Shown: positions 27,500 to 36,998 of the stretch, in pieces | Numbering within the stretch: position 1 is the stretch's first letter | Layout of the letters: each line of letters begins with the position of its first letter | NCBI GenBank assembly: GCA_039105265.1 | Contig: JAPFFF010000048.1 | Span: 434,001 to 498,000 of the forward strand | DNA from: Tritrichomonas musculus | Taxonomy: Eukaryota; Parabasalia; Tritrichomonadida; Tritrichomonadidae | DNA length: 64,000 bases | Direction: 5' to 3' | Notes under the pieces: generated by a model | What the model was told of the DNA's origin: nothing | What the model saw: only the letters and a program-made list of their open reading frames with translations | The model's database searches: none | Made by a program: the position numbers and the translations under genes

Positions 27500-27844
27500 C
27501 TACCCAATTTTAGCCCTTTTTTGACCTCCAGAGTGTTGTCAGAAAACCCCCTATCACTATAGGGCATTTTGCATTCACCTTTTTGTGTCAATAAATTGCC
27601 TAAATTAAGGTCTTTCAATGGATGGAAAGTGGGGATATGAGCATAATTTTGATAAAATTTTTATATGACATGTGATATGAAAAAAGGTATAAATAAAATT
27701 TTTGTATACAATTTATGATTTTTAAAATTATTGAAATCAACTTTTTTGAAACTTTTTCTGAAACAAATAATTTTTTGAAATTTTCACATTTATGATAAGT
27801 GGTATAAATTTTTATATTTTTTAATTTTTATTTTCATTGCAAAA
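27500..27844. other. Gene-free AT-rich leader of Maverick A
   Basis: This contains a short repeat (ACTTTTTTGGTCTCCAACTA / CCTTTTTTGACCTCCAGAG) and a hairpin CCCTATcacTATAGGG near 27551. It then becomes strongly AT-rich with AACTTTTTTGAAACTTTTTC just before the polymerase start. The left terminal repeat of element A should be here or further left, but I could not find an inverted partner to the right of 62.3 kb. Confidence 0.4.
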
Positions 27845-30800
27845 ATGAGACTCTCCGAAGCTACTCCCGAAAAATTACAAGAACTATTTGAATTGATAAT
27901 AAACGAGAAACTACAACACGACTTTTCATATTATTGGAACTCACAAGAAGAATTCTATTATGACATCCAAGAATGTGCTAAGTATGAAGGATACGATGGA
28001 GATTTAGACAACTATGATGCTATGTACTGGTATTTTAAAGGCAAGAACAATACCCCCGCCCAACCTCCCCAAAAAGCTGAAGAACCTGCCAAAAAACAAC
28101 CCAAACAAGCTGAACAACCTCTCAAAACAGACAACAATTCCCAGCAGCAAATTGTCGATGAAATAATGGAAAAATTAGAATACTCCCCAAGAAGATGGCA
28201 AATCGACTTTGAGAGATTAGATAAGGACGGCAGACTCTTATTGCTTCCCAAATTGAAGGAATTCTTTGAAGAATATATAGATTCTTTACCCATTATCGCC
28301 AAATACAAACTCGCTTTCAAAATTAAAAATCAATGGCATTCCTATCAATTGACGCCCGAAATATACAACAAATTAATGGAAAATCTGACAGAAAAACACT
28401 TCATCTTCGATATAGAGAATCTTGTACCAGAATATTTTTATGAGAATGGAGCCGAAAAAATACCCGAATGGAGCCTCTCTGAGGCAGTTCGCTTTAGTGA
28501 ATTTCAGAATATTAAGGCAAAAAATGACGTAGGCGGAAGTTTCTTTCAATATTTAGTACGTGAAAACTGTCCATCAAATGTCTCAAAATATCTCGAAAAT
28601 TTACAGATTTTCACATCTCTCGTGGACAAAAAAGGCAAACAGAGAAATGAATTGGACGATTGCTGTTTCATTTACGCCCTTCAACAAACAGGATGCTATG
28701 ACGATGATATACTAAACAAAATGCGCCTAAGAATTAATTCAAGATATCTCTCCCAAAAAGCATTAAACGAACTATGTACTGAGTTCAATATTCATGTCAA
28801 ATTATCGTTTATCAACGAAGATGCCAATGGAAAAAATAAGAAACGTTCTGTCAGGTCCAAAAAGAATGATACAAATAAACATTATTTAGGTATAGAAAAT
28901 GCCGAACCAAATAGAACTCATACAATGAACGTATTCAATAAGCACTATTTCCTTGAGGAGAAAACACCTTTCAGCACATACTATATCAACCACCTCAATC
29001 AATGCACAGAAGATAAATTCAATAAAGAGTACAACGTTGACCACTGGCGCCCCGCGAGATGCTTCATGACATCATCAGACCTCGTTCGAACTTTAATGAA
29101 AAACAACTTCTTCGTCCCAATCACATTCGGTCAATATAAGGTCCTCAATACAATTTTCCACAAAGAAGTAATCGACGATATTGACCTTATCGACCTCGAA
29201 TATAACGAAGAACAATGCACGAAACTAATAAAATTTGACAAAAAGAAACTCTCAGAAAATGATAACAAAACATATTGGTATGCCGATTTTGAAGCAGATA
29301 CATCAACAGAAATTCACAAACCTTTCCTCTGCGTTTTACAGAATAGAACAGGCCGAATCAATAAAATTTTCCGAGGAGAAGACTGTAATAAACAATTACT
29401 AGATTATTTACCCGATGATGCAGTCGTTTATTTCCACAATTTAGCGTATGATATCAGAATGCTGGCCTCTTTCGGACTCGCCAAATCCATTATCAAAGGC
29501 ACAAAAACAATGAAGGCTGATATAAAATATAATAACAAAACCATCCATCTCAAAGACTCTCTACCAATTCTTTCCTGCAAATTATCTCAATTACCCTCTA
29601 TGTTTGACATTCCTGACATACAAAAAGAGATATTTCCATACAAATATTACACTCTTAATCGTCTTAAAACTAACTGTGGCACAATAAATGAAGCCGGAGA
29701 AAATGAAGACAAAATATGGATAGATGAAGACTACAATTTATTCAACGCCAATATCGATAAAATATCTGGCTGCCGAATAGACGAAAACCATTTTGACATG
29801 TGGAAATATGCAGAATTTTACTGCCAGCAAGATGTTAATATCCTCAGAATCGGATTCAATAAACTGCGGGAAGGATTCATCAAAGACTTCAAAGTCGACC
29901 CATTTAATTTCATCAGCATATCATCTCTCGCAAACGAAGTCTTCAATCAAAGAGTCTATTATCCTAACCAAAATCTCTATAAATTAGGCGGTCATGTGAG
30001 ATATTTTTGCTCAAAGGCGATATATGGAGGTAGATGTATGACAGCTTATAACAAGAAATGGCATATCAAGAAGAATCTCTGCGATTTTGATGCAGTATCA
30101 TTATATCCTTCCGCAATGAGCAGATTATACACAGTTGAAGGACGTCCAAAGGTAATACAACAAGACCAACTCAACTATTCTTTCCTCTCCCAACAGTCCG
30201 CATATATCGTCGAAATCGAAATAACAAAAATCAACAAACATTATGCATTTCCGTTAATCGTTCAAAAAATTGACGGCCTAAACAGAAATAACGACATTCT
30301 CCAACCAAATCAAACCCTCAAAATGGTTGTTGACAATATTACTTTGGAAGATTTTTTTGAGTTTCAGCAAATAGAATTCAATATACTGAGAGGATATTAT
30401 TGGGACGGAAAGAAAGATTATCGCATTCAAGATTGTATCAGAGAAATATTCAATAAACGACTCGAATATAAGAAACAGAATAATCCGCTCCAAAATCTCT
30501 ACAAACTCATCATGAATTCCTGCTACGGCAAAACAATAGAGAGACCAGTAGATAAAGACTATAAATATCTTCATGAAGGAGATGAACTCGACAAATATTG
30601 GGCAAAAAACTACAACAAAATTGTCGAAGATATTCAGTTAAACAACTCTGACATCCATGCCATAAAGACCCTCAAACAAATAGATAATCACTTCAATTTC
30701 TCTCTTTTAGGCATTCAAGTTCTGTCCATGTCCAAAAGAATAATGAATGAAGTCATGTGTCTTGCTTTCGATATAGGATGCCATATTTATTACCAAGATA

Positions 30801-31285
30801 CAGACTCATTTATGATAGAATCAGCCGACTTAAAACGTCTACAAAAAGAATTCAACAATAAATATAACCGCGAACTTATTGGGAAAAATTTAGGACAATT
30901 TCACTGTGATTTCCCTTCGATAAATGGTCATGATGAGATGCCCGAATCTATTGAAGCATTCTTCTTGATGAAGAAAATGTACGTCCATATGATTACAGAT
31001 TCTACTGGAGAGATTGATTATGTAATAAGAGGCAAGGGACTCACTCAAAATTCCATCAAATATAAATTCAACGAAGAGTTTCAAGGAGATGTTATGAAGC
31101 TTTATGAAACACTCTTCAACGGAAATTCCATTACATTCGACCTAACAAAAGGACAACCTTGCTTCGAGATGAACAAAAATATGACTGTATCGACAAGAAA
31201 AAAATTCGAGAGATGTATCAAAACAGACTATGAAGAAGGAGATATTACCCAATATTTTACCAGTCAATTTTCCACCGAGGAATAA
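27845..31285 (+). CDS. Protein-primed DNA polymerase B of Maverick A
   Basis: 1,146 residues. The N-terminal 470 residues include a Pro/Lys/Gln-rich linker (about 65-95) and a segment, NELDDCCFIYALQQTGCYDDD, with a later HYFLEE, seen in other Maverick polymerases and reminiscent of a cysteine-protease-like fold. The exonuclease motifs are YADFEAD (about 480), HNLAYD (about 530) and YCQQD (about 658). The polymerase motifs are A DFDAVSLYPSAM (about 746), B LIMNSCYGK (about 890) and C YQDTDSFM (about 983). Unlike polymerases B and C it has no HNH insert. Its tail overlaps the convergent integrase by 29 nt. It appears intact and would copy the element using a terminal protein primer. Confidence 0.93.
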   Translation: MRLSEATPEKLQELFELIINEKLQHDFSYYWNSQEEFYYDIQECAKYEGYDGDLDNYDAMYWYFKGKNNTPAQPPQKAEEPAKKQPKQAEQPLKTDNNSQQQIVDEIMEKLEYSPRRWQIDFERLDKDGRLLLLPKLKEFFEEYIDSLPIIAKYKLAFKIKNQWHSYQLTPEIYNKLMENLTEKHFIFDIENLVPEYFYENGAEKIPEWSLSEAVRFSEFQNIKAKNDVGGSFFQYLVRENCPSNVSKYLENLQIFTSLVDKKGKQRNELDDCCFIYALQQTGCYDDDILNKMRLRINSRYLSQKALNELCTEFNIHVKLSFINEDANGKNKKRSVRSKKNDTNKHYLGIENAEPNRTHTMNVFNKHYFLEEKTPFSTYYINHLNQCTEDKFNKEYNVDHWRPARCFMTSSDLVRTLMKNNFFVPITFGQYKVLNTIFHKEVIDDIDLIDLEYNEEQCTKLIKFDKKKLSENDNKTYWYADFEADTSTEIHKPFLCVLQNRTGRINKIFRGEDCNKQLLDYLPDDAVVYFHNLAYDIRMLASFGLAKSIIKGTKTMKADIKYNNKTIHLKDSLPILSCKLSQLPSMFDIPDIQKEIFPYKYYTLNRLKTNCGTINEAGENEDKIWIDEDYNLFNANIDKISGCRIDENHFDMWKYAEFYCQQDVNILRIGFNKLREGFIKDFKVDPFNFISISSLANEVFNQRVYYPNQNLYKLGGHVRYFCSKAIYGGRCMTAYNKKWHIKKNLCDFDAVSLYPSAMSRLYTVEGRPKVIQQDQLNYSFLSQQSAYIVEIEITKINKHYAFPLIVQKIDGLNRNNDILQPNQTLKMVVDNITLEDFFEFQQIEFNILRGYYWDGKKDYRIQDCIREIFNKRLEYKKQNNPLQNLYKLIMNSCYGKTIERPVDKDYKYLHEGDELDKYWAKNYNKIVEDIQLNNSDIHAIKTLKQIDNHFNFSLLGIQVLSMSKRIMNEVMCLAFDIGCHIYYQDTDSFMIESADLKRLQKEFNNKYNRELIGKNLGQFHCDFPSINGHDEMPESIEAFFLMKKMYVHMITDSTGEIDYVIRGKGLTQNSIKYKFNEEFQGDVMKLYETLFNGNSITFDLTKGQPCFEMNKNMTVSTRKKFERCIKTDYEEGDITQYFTSQFSTEE

Positions 31286-32073
31286 ATTGTCTCATATTTT
31301 TTTGTCCCTCTATTTCATACAAACCATTCTTGAACCCAACAACTCTATACTTTCCTGGCTGTACATTGGACCTTCTCTTCATCATTCCATCCTTTTCGTT
31401 ATACAATTTTACCGACATTCCTTTTGGCAAATAGAATCCTTTACTCGTCATTATGTCATAATTCTCTTTACAGATATTCATCACAATCAACGATTCCAGT
31501 TCTTTATCTTCATGAACCATCTTTGGAGAAACACTTTTCCTGGCATATTTTGAGAGTGTTTTATGAGGTGCGTTATTATATTGCCTCACCAATTCTTCCA
31601 TTATCGATGGAGTAATTATCCCAATTCCCATATTGTAAGCCATATCTCTCAGTGTCCTGATGACTCTATCTATCAGTCCCAAAGAACTGTGCATCGGGTC
31701 TGTTTTTACCTGTTTTTGCTCCTTTTTCATGAAGTCTGGATAGTTTCCCATTCTCATTCTTGGTGCAGTTTGCCATTCTATTCCATGTGTCCTATAATAG
31801 TTTTGGGCCTTTCTTGAGTTAAAAGAACCCTCTCCATCAAACGTCAAGCTCTTTATTACAACGCCAGATTGCAGCAATTTATCGAGGGTTTTCAAATAAG
31901 TATCTGCTGATTTATCTAATTTGGCGAAACGCTGCTGCTTCTCTTCGACTTTCTCTTCTCCAAACAATATCTGGTTGACCAACGCAACATACAAATATCT
32001 TGTATTGACATTTATCATGACCAAATAACATAATTTATCAACAAACATCAAATCAATAATATACGAATTTCTT
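31257..32073 (-). pseudogene. Maverick A integrase, catalytic 3' part
   Basis: C-terminal 272 codons of the integrase cut off by element B. The core has SYIIDLMFVDK (first Asp), SLTFDGEGSFNS (second Asp) and SLGLIDRVIRTLRDMAY, where the third acidic residue appears to be Asp, followed by YNNAPHKTL and a C-terminal SH3/chromo-like region (GKYRVVGFKNGLYEI). An open frame now starts within the B terminal repeat at 32138 (MATVNFKFY), so a truncated integrase could still be expressed. The missing N-terminal part is at 53036-53919. The gene overlaps the polymerase stop in convergent orientation. Confidence 0.88.
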
Positions 32074-32079
32074 GACGAA

Positions 32080-32326
32080 AGAGAGTAAGGGTGTTGATTT
32101 GGTGGGGTGAGATAAAATTTGAAATTGACGGTCGCCACTTTGAATCTTCATTTTAGAATTTACATCTTTGAACTTGTTTTAGTAGTATATATCAGTCGGT
32201 TTCCGTCAGGCTAAAGCCCGCCGTCAACACGACTAATGAACAAAAATAATATGAACTCATTTAATGATTACCATCAATTGATGTTCATTTATTAGACAGT
32301 TCATTTAATTCATTCTCAAGCTGATG
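32080..32326 (+). repeat. Left terminal inverted repeat of Maverick B
   Basis: 247 bp, beginning AGAGAGTAAGGGTGTTG. It contains an AGTAGTATATATCAG string, a GGCTAAAGCC hairpin between direct CCGTC repeats (about 32207-32234), and at its inner end the last 13 codons of the coiled-coil gene at 32285-32512. Confidence 0.95.
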
Positions 32327-32512
32327 AACTTTATTTTTGAGGCTGTTGATGTCTTCGATAAGAGACTCACGAACGGCAAGACCGTCAGAGCCCAACATTC
32401 CTGATTTGATATTGTTGAGACATTGTTTGTAATCATAACACTTTTCTTTCAATCCTCGTTTGATTCGTTTTAGTTCTGGTATTTCTTTCTTGTATTCTGT
32501 TAGTTCACTCAT
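32285..32512 (-). CDS. Short coiled-coil protein of Maverick B
   Basis: 75 residues, near-identical in plan to the C gene at 12053-12283. A basic N-terminal helix (YKKEIPELKRIKRGLKEKCYDYK) is followed by GMLGSDGLAVRESLIEDINSL and a Leu-rich coil ending LENELNELSNK. The last 13 codons fall in the left terminal repeat, so a fragment of this gene is duplicated at 52783-52824. It is divergent from 32527-32760 with 14 nt between the starts. Function unknown; conservation implies it is a core protein. Confidence 0.78.
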   Translation of the reverse strand: MSELTEYKKEIPELKRIKRGLKEKCYDYKQCLNNIKSGMLGSDGLAVRESLIEDINSLKNKVHQLENELNELSNK

Positions 32513-32526
32513 TTAATAATAATTAA

Positions 32527-32760
32527 ATGTCTGCTATTAATCAATTAAGAACCGTTCATGACGATAAGCATAAAAACCATTTTGATAGATTACAATTAAC
32601 GATGCAAAAGAATAGAACAAAAATAAATTCAGCACCAACAGTGAAATGTTATAATGAAAAAGGAAATATATTTCATGAACCACCTCCAAAAACGACTAAA
32701 TCATTAAATCATCATGATTCACTTAATCATTCTGTGGTTGTCAGGAGCAACAACATTTAA
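32527..32760 (+). CDS. Small basic protein of Maverick B
   Basis: 77 residues, conserved in element C (11804-12037). Key shared blocks are RTVHDDKxKNHFDRLQLTMQK, KINSAPTVK and SLNHSVVVRS. It is basic and His-rich, without a recognised fold or membrane segment. It converges with 32719-33195, overlapping by 42 nt. Strong conservation within such a short protein suggests a binding or structural role; nothing more can be read. Confidence 0.75.
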   Translation: MSAINQLRTVHDDKHKNHFDRLQLTMQKNRTKINSAPTVKCYNEKGNIFHEPPPKTTKSLNHHDSLNHSVVVRSNNI

Positions 32761-33195
32761 TACATATTCATTAATAACTTTTGATTGTTGGTCGACAACG
32801 TTTGAAAGCTTATTAATATGTTCTTCAAGTATTTTATTTTTGTTGTTCAATTGATTTATTAATTCATTGAGTTCGTTAATCGATTCTTTCATTAATGATA
32901 TATCAGCTTTGATGTTGTCATTTTCAAGTGTTTTAGTGATTGTGTTCCCAACTTTCTTCAAATAAATGTCGCCGTTAAGTCTTTTACCGTCTGTACAATT
33001 TCGCTTAGTGATTTTGTATTCGTTGCCGTCATTAGTGATGATTTTATAAATCTTGTTCAAATAGTTAGTCGTTTGTGATTTCATTTGCTCGATATTCTTT
33101 TGATAGAACAAATTGAACTCTTCAATTGATTTAAATACTTTTGATTCATTTACATTATCATTTATAACTTTAAGTTCATTAATGTTTTCATTCAT
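32719..33195 (-). CDS. Coiled-coil protein of Maverick B (SIEEFNLFY family)
   Basis: 158 residues. Residues about 20-90 form the conserved domain FKSIEEFNLFYQKNIEQMKSQTTNYLNKIYKI...YKITKRNC...GDIYLKKV; residues about 95-150 form a coiled coil (LMKESINELNELINQLNNKNKILEEHINKL). Homologues are 11328-11807 (C) and 61181-61543 (A). In A and B it is next to the small amphipathic protein and the capsid gene, suggesting a part in capsid assembly or core attachment. That role is inferred from context. Confidence 0.75.
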   Translation of the reverse strand: MNENINELKVINDNVNESKVFKSIEEFNLFYQKNIEQMKSQTTNYLNKIYKIITNDGNEYKITKRNCTDGKRLNGDIYLKKVGNTITKTLENDNIKADISLMKESINELNELINQLNNKNKILEEHINKLSNVVDQQSKVINEYVLNVVAPDNHRMIK

Positions 33196-33231
33196 TTATA
33201 ATTATATTAAATCATTATAATTCATTGTTTT

Positions 33232-33486
33232 TCATTTAACTTCATTCAATATTGATTTTCCAAATCTCCCAACTCTGTCAGCAACATTTAAACCTGTATC
33301 AATTGCGTCAACAACCTGACCGACACCAGGAATGAATTGTGTAATCGGTTTAACTCTGTCAACGATTTGCTTTCCAACATCAACAACTTTTGGTAATGCT
33401 TTAACTGCTTTCTGAGCGAATGATTTTACTTTGCCGCCAATTGATTTAAATGCGTTCTTGATTTTGTTGAATATACCGACACCCAT
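33232..33486 (-). CDS. Small amphipathic capsid-associated protein, pVI-like
   Basis: 84 residues, basic and amphipathic: GVGIFNKIKNAFKSIGGKVKSFAQKAVKALPKVVDVGKQ, then FIPGVGQVVDAIDTGLNVADRVG. There are no acidic clusters and no cysteine. It is divergent from the capsid gene with 50 nt between starts. Elements A (60846-61148) and D (3940-4476) have similar proteins in the same place. Such peptides in adenovirus-like virions lie under the capsid and can disrupt membranes; here that is an analogy. Confidence 0.7.
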   Translation of the reverse strand: MGVGIFNKIKNAFKSIGGKVKSFAQKAVKALPKVVDVGKQIVDRVKPITQFIPGVGQVVDAIDTGLNVADRVGRFGKSILNEVK

Positions 33487-33535
33487 AATTTAATTAATGA
33501 TAAAAGTGTTTTATTTCCTTTTTATTCAATCATAA

Positions 33536-35479
33536 ATGTTATACAGAAACGAGAGAGCCCATAATCTTCGCACTGAAACAGGAAACGTTCTTCATGCATT
33601 TGAAGAGATGAGAAACATGATTAATGTCAATGACGGTACGCGTTCATTTTCATTTAGAACTGTTGACTGTCATGACCAACCAGCTCCATTTCATCAAGGA
33701 CAATATTCGCAAATCAGTTTAACACATCCTGACCACTTCATAAGTGATATTGATAAAGGTTTCTTAACATTTCACGTTAAATTAGATTTGTCATTGAATA
33801 CAGATATGAGTAAATTAAATGAAATCAATGACCCCAACAACTTGTACAAACTGTTTGTCGGTTTCAAATCATCAAACCAGTTGTTTGACAGGTTAGAGAT
33901 TCTTCATAATAATGTCAATGTCGGATACCAACAGAATGAATGCATTCGTGAGGGCTTCTTATATTCTTCAGTTAAACCAGAAGCCGAGAAGAAACGTCGC
34001 AGATTCGTTCATTCATTGTGGGAAAACATTAGCAACTATTCACAAACACATGCAGGAGCTTATGTCAACTTGAATTCATTTAAGAACACAGGAAGAAGTG
34101 AAGTCGAATTTGATTTGAATGTTCCTTTTGATGATTTGCTCGCATTACAAGCATTCGATTTATTCCCTAACGGAATCATTGGTGATTTATCAATTCGTTT
34201 TCAAGTTAGTCCCGCTGGTCTTGTTTGGGCAGTATTAGACCCTTACACAGTTGCTGAAGCAAAAGTATTTCTTGAAGATAATGATTCAATATCGATGGAA
34301 GAATTAAACAGACTAAAGGAAATCAAAGCACGAGGACACCTCAAACATCAATTCACACAAATTGGTAATCAAGCAGTGATTCCAGGACCTGGAGACAATC
34401 CAGACCCACCATCACCTGAACCAACACCAACGAAATATCAATTGAAGTATGAAGTTAGAGAACAATACGTATCTGCATCTGGAGGTGATTTCGATGAACT
34501 GATTGAAAATTGTTCATTAATATTTAGCTTTACTGATGATGAATTTACTGAACTTGGAATTGAAAAGACTGATGATAATAAAGCAATTTGTCAAGCCCAT
34601 TATACCAAAGAACATGGTAAATTACCTCAACCATCACATGCAGGTCATGTTTACGTTAACTTTGTATCTAAAACTGAAGCCAACAAGTTGATGAGCGCTC
34701 ATTATTCAAAACAAACAGCAACATTAACAGTTAATCGAATGACCATCACAGCTTGTAAATCTAATATGCAAGGCTTTGGTGTTTGTGAAGCTACAAGACA
34801 AGGAATTGAAGACATTTTAAGACAAGGTTTAATCATTCCTTCACAAAAAGTTGATTATCATGCTTTTCCAATCGCTCCAGCAGCAAACGGAATCAAGTCA
34901 ACATTGAATATCCCATTAATCAATGCAACTAATTTATCAATCATGTTTCCAAAGCATCATAATGATTTAACTGTCTTTGAAAATCCAGTTTATCAAAACT
35001 GTTTCTTGAATATTGGTGGAAAGAACTTCCCAGACGAAAACGTTTCAACCATTGGTGCACGATTCTTTGAAAATCAATTAACGGCTGGTGATTTAGATGC
35101 AATCACTCTTTCATGCACAAAGGAATTTGAGGATTCGATGACAATGCCAAAGAATGACGCTAACGGTAAGAGATACAACAACACAATCAGTGATGCAACA
35201 TCATTTGTATTCAACATTCAAACAGAACGAGCAAGTGCAGGATATTGTTATGACGGACTTGATGGAGGTTTCGGAAACGTTCAGATACAAGTCAATGGGC
35301 AACCAATATATACAGGAGATGATGACACATATTTCAATGTTGTTGAACCAGATGGAACCATTGTCAAACCTCCTCCGACTCAATTATGGATAACTAGGGA
35401 CTCTTACTTTAAACTATCTCTTGACGGATTGGTTTACGTTGATGACGAATCTCCACAAGGAAGTCAAGCAAATGAATAA
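33536..35479 (+). CDS. Major capsid protein of Maverick B
   Basis: 647 residues, intact. It matches the A protein (58886-60775) along its length: FSFRTVDCHDQPAPF (A: FSFVMEEFKDKDAPL), LYKLFVGFKSSNQLFD, ECIREGFLYSSVKP, WENISNYSQTHAGAYV, FDDLLALQAFDLFPNGI, FGVCEATRQGIEDILRQGLIIPSQ, IPLINATNLSIMFPK, then FEDSMTMPKNDANGKRY and RASAGYCYDGLDGG. Size, beta-rich character and position fit the double-jelly-roll capsid protein of Polintons. ATTCA lies just before the start, as for several B genes. A Pro-rich insert (GPGDNPDPPSPEPTPTK) occurs near residue 290. Confidence 0.85.
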   Translation: MLYRNERAHNLRTETGNVLHAFEEMRNMINVNDGTRSFSFRTVDCHDQPAPFHQGQYSQISLTHPDHFISDIDKGFLTFHVKLDLSLNTDMSKLNEINDPNNLYKLFVGFKSSNQLFDRLEILHNNVNVGYQQNECIREGFLYSSVKPEAEKKRRRFVHSLWENISNYSQTHAGAYVNLNSFKNTGRSEVEFDLNVPFDDLLALQAFDLFPNGIIGDLSIRFQVSPAGLVWAVLDPYTVAEAKVFLEDNDSISMEELNRLKEIKARGHLKHQFTQIGNQAVIPGPGDNPDPPSPEPTPTKYQLKYEVREQYVSASGGDFDELIENCSLIFSFTDDEFTELGIEKTDDNKAICQAHYTKEHGKLPQPSHAGHVYVNFVSKTEANKLMSAHYSKQTATLTVNRMTITACKSNMQGFGVCEATRQGIEDILRQGLIIPSQKVDYHAFPIAPAANGIKSTLNIPLINATNLSIMFPKHHNDLTVFENPVYQNCFLNIGGKNFPDENVSTIGARFFENQLTAGDLDAITLSCTKEFEDSMTMPKNDANGKRYNNTISDATSFVFNIQTERASAGYCYDGLDGGFGNVQIQVNGQPIYTGDDDTYFNVVEPDGTIVKPPPTQLWITRDSYFKLSLDGLVYVDDESPQGSQANE

Positions 35480-35504
35480 AAATAATGATTTCATTAAATA
35501 ATCA

Positions 35505-35533
35505 TTTTGCTTTGCAAAAGGGAACAGAGTTCC
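35505..35533. repeat. Double-hairpin insertion in intergenic DNA
   Basis: TTTTGC-ttt-GCAAAA (35505-35519) and GGAAC-aga-GTTCC (35521-35533). Read on the other strand this has the same order and stems as the copy in the ATPase gene at 50904-50932, with one compensatory base-pair change. TCAT occurs on both sides. Confidence 0.88.
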
Positions 35534-35566
35534 TTCATAAATTAATGCTTTATTTTTGCGATTCAA

Positions 35567-36646
35567 ATGAATGAATCAATCAACTATCCTTTCAAATCTA
35601 AATACAAGTACATCAAAGACACGGGCATTAAAACCGAGCCCTATATTAAGGATTACCAATTGAAGACAGTAAAGAAACTATCAAAACCTGACTTCTCATT
35701 TGAACCGTATGCGTACGAAATTGATATAATGTTTGCATTAAATAAAGCTTATTTAGTAATAATCAATGTAAACACCAAATACCTAATTGTTGAACCAATT
35801 GATTACAAGTCTGAGTATTATGTAATCAAAGTAATTGATAAACTAGTCAATAAAAGAAATATCAGAATTGAAACAATTAAATGTGATGGTGAAAAGGCTT
35901 TTATATCAAATGCATTCAAAAGTTATTGCAACGGTGAAGAGCAAAGATATCAATTAGACAAACACACAATTAAATTCAAAGCACCAAACAAAATAAAGTT
36001 AATCATTGATGATTCACCTTTCACGAATGCACATAAATGTGTCGATGCAGTAATCAGAACATTACGAAATGCTTTCGGTCAATCACAACAACGAATGACA
36101 AACAATGTATTGATACAACAAACGGTTGAATGGTACAATAACACGCCTCATTCATCTCTTCGCTTATTGAATCCTTTATACACATCATTTGACGAAGAAA
36201 CTGATGAATACCTTGACAAACGACAATCAAAATACATTTATCTAACACCTCAACAGATGCAAGATGACCGCGACCTTGAATGGCAATACATTAGAGCCAA
36301 ATCAATGCAATTGAAAGAGATTCAACAAAAACAACGATTTAAAGGTCTTCTGTCATATAAACCCAAAAATATAATACTCATTCACACCGATTACGGAAAA
36401 ACAGAAAAGAAACATGAAAAGCGAAGAAGAGTATTCAATGAACTTGCTGAATTCATTTGTTATGAATCAGGAAACGTTAAATGTAAACTATTAAATCCTT
36501 TGCGTCAAACTAACAAAACACTGAAGAACAAAACAATAATAACAGTTCCAATCATGTACACAAAATATGTTTGTTCATCAATAGATGCTTTGAATGATGA
36601 TTATAAAGTATTCTTTTTGACTTATAAAACGCAAAATGAAAGCTAA
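35567..36646 (+). CDS. Maverick B integrase
   Basis: 359 residues, intact. Core motifs of the retroviral-type fold: PYAYEIDIMFALNK (first Asp), ETIKCDGEKAFIS (second Asp) and HKCVDAVIRTLRNAFGQ (third acidic residue appears to be Asp), followed by YNNTPHSSLRLLNPL. The C-terminal 150 residues are basic and probably bind DNA. It lacks the roughly 290-residue N-terminal extension of the A integrase. The start follows an ATTCA box by 2 nt. The gene overlaps the next one by 11 nt. It would insert the element with 6-bp duplications. Confidence 0.87.
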   Translation: MNESINYPFKSKYKYIKDTGIKTEPYIKDYQLKTVKKLSKPDFSFEPYAYEIDIMFALNKAYLVIINVNTKYLIVEPIDYKSEYYVIKVIDKLVNKRNIRIETIKCDGEKAFISNAFKSYCNGEEQRYQLDKHTIKFKAPNKIKLIIDDSPFTNAHKCVDAVIRTLRNAFGQSQQRMTNNVLIQQTVEWYNNTPHSSLRLLNPLYTSFDEETDEYLDKRQSKYIYLTPQQMQDDRDLEWQYIRAKSMQLKEIQQKQRFKGLLSYKPKNIILIHTDYGKTEKKHEKRRRVFNELAEFICYESGNVKCKLLNPLRQTNKTLKNKTIITVPIMYTKYVCSSIDALNDDYKVFFLTYKTQNES

Positions 36647-36986
36647 ACAACCAATCACAAAACGATACTATCACACACAAACAAAAGATTTTAATCTTCC
36701 TGATGATTTCGTTTATAGTCGCAACAAGAAGTACATTGTTGTTCAGTATTGTGGTGCTGTTGTCAATCAACATATTGTCGGTGATTTGATGGTTCATTCA
36801 GATATTGTTGAATTCATGCCTTTCTGCGACCATTTCATTATGCTTGCTAACAGACGACAAACGAAATATCGTAAATATGAATGTCTGAACAACACAAAAA
36901 AAGAGTATCATTTATGGTTCACAGATATGAAAGGAAACGTTATTGAACCTGAATCATTTATATTCAGTTGTCTTTTGATTTATTAA
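36636..36986 (+). CDS. Conserved small beta-type protein (WFTD family)
   Basis: 116 residues, homologous to the A gene at 58514-58846. Shared features are ITK(R/K)Y at the start, a DFVYSRNKKYIVVQYC block (A: NSLNKRYISFQYC), and a C-terminal KEYHLWFTDMKGNVIEPESFIF (A: REFRIWFTDAEGNEIKPDNFTVF). Alternating hydrophobic strands suggest a small beta fold. In A it lies between the fibre and capsid genes, in B between integrase and the 372-residue protein. A vertex or fibre-attachment role is conceivable; no function is known to me. Confidence 0.75.
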   Translation: MKAKQPITKRYYHTQTKDFNLPDDFVYSRNKKYIVVQYCGAVVNQHIVGDLMVHSDIVEFMPFCDHFIMLANRRQTKYRKYECLNNTKKEYHLWFTDMKGNVIEPESFIFSCLLIY

Positions 36987-36998
36987 TGACTATTCAAA

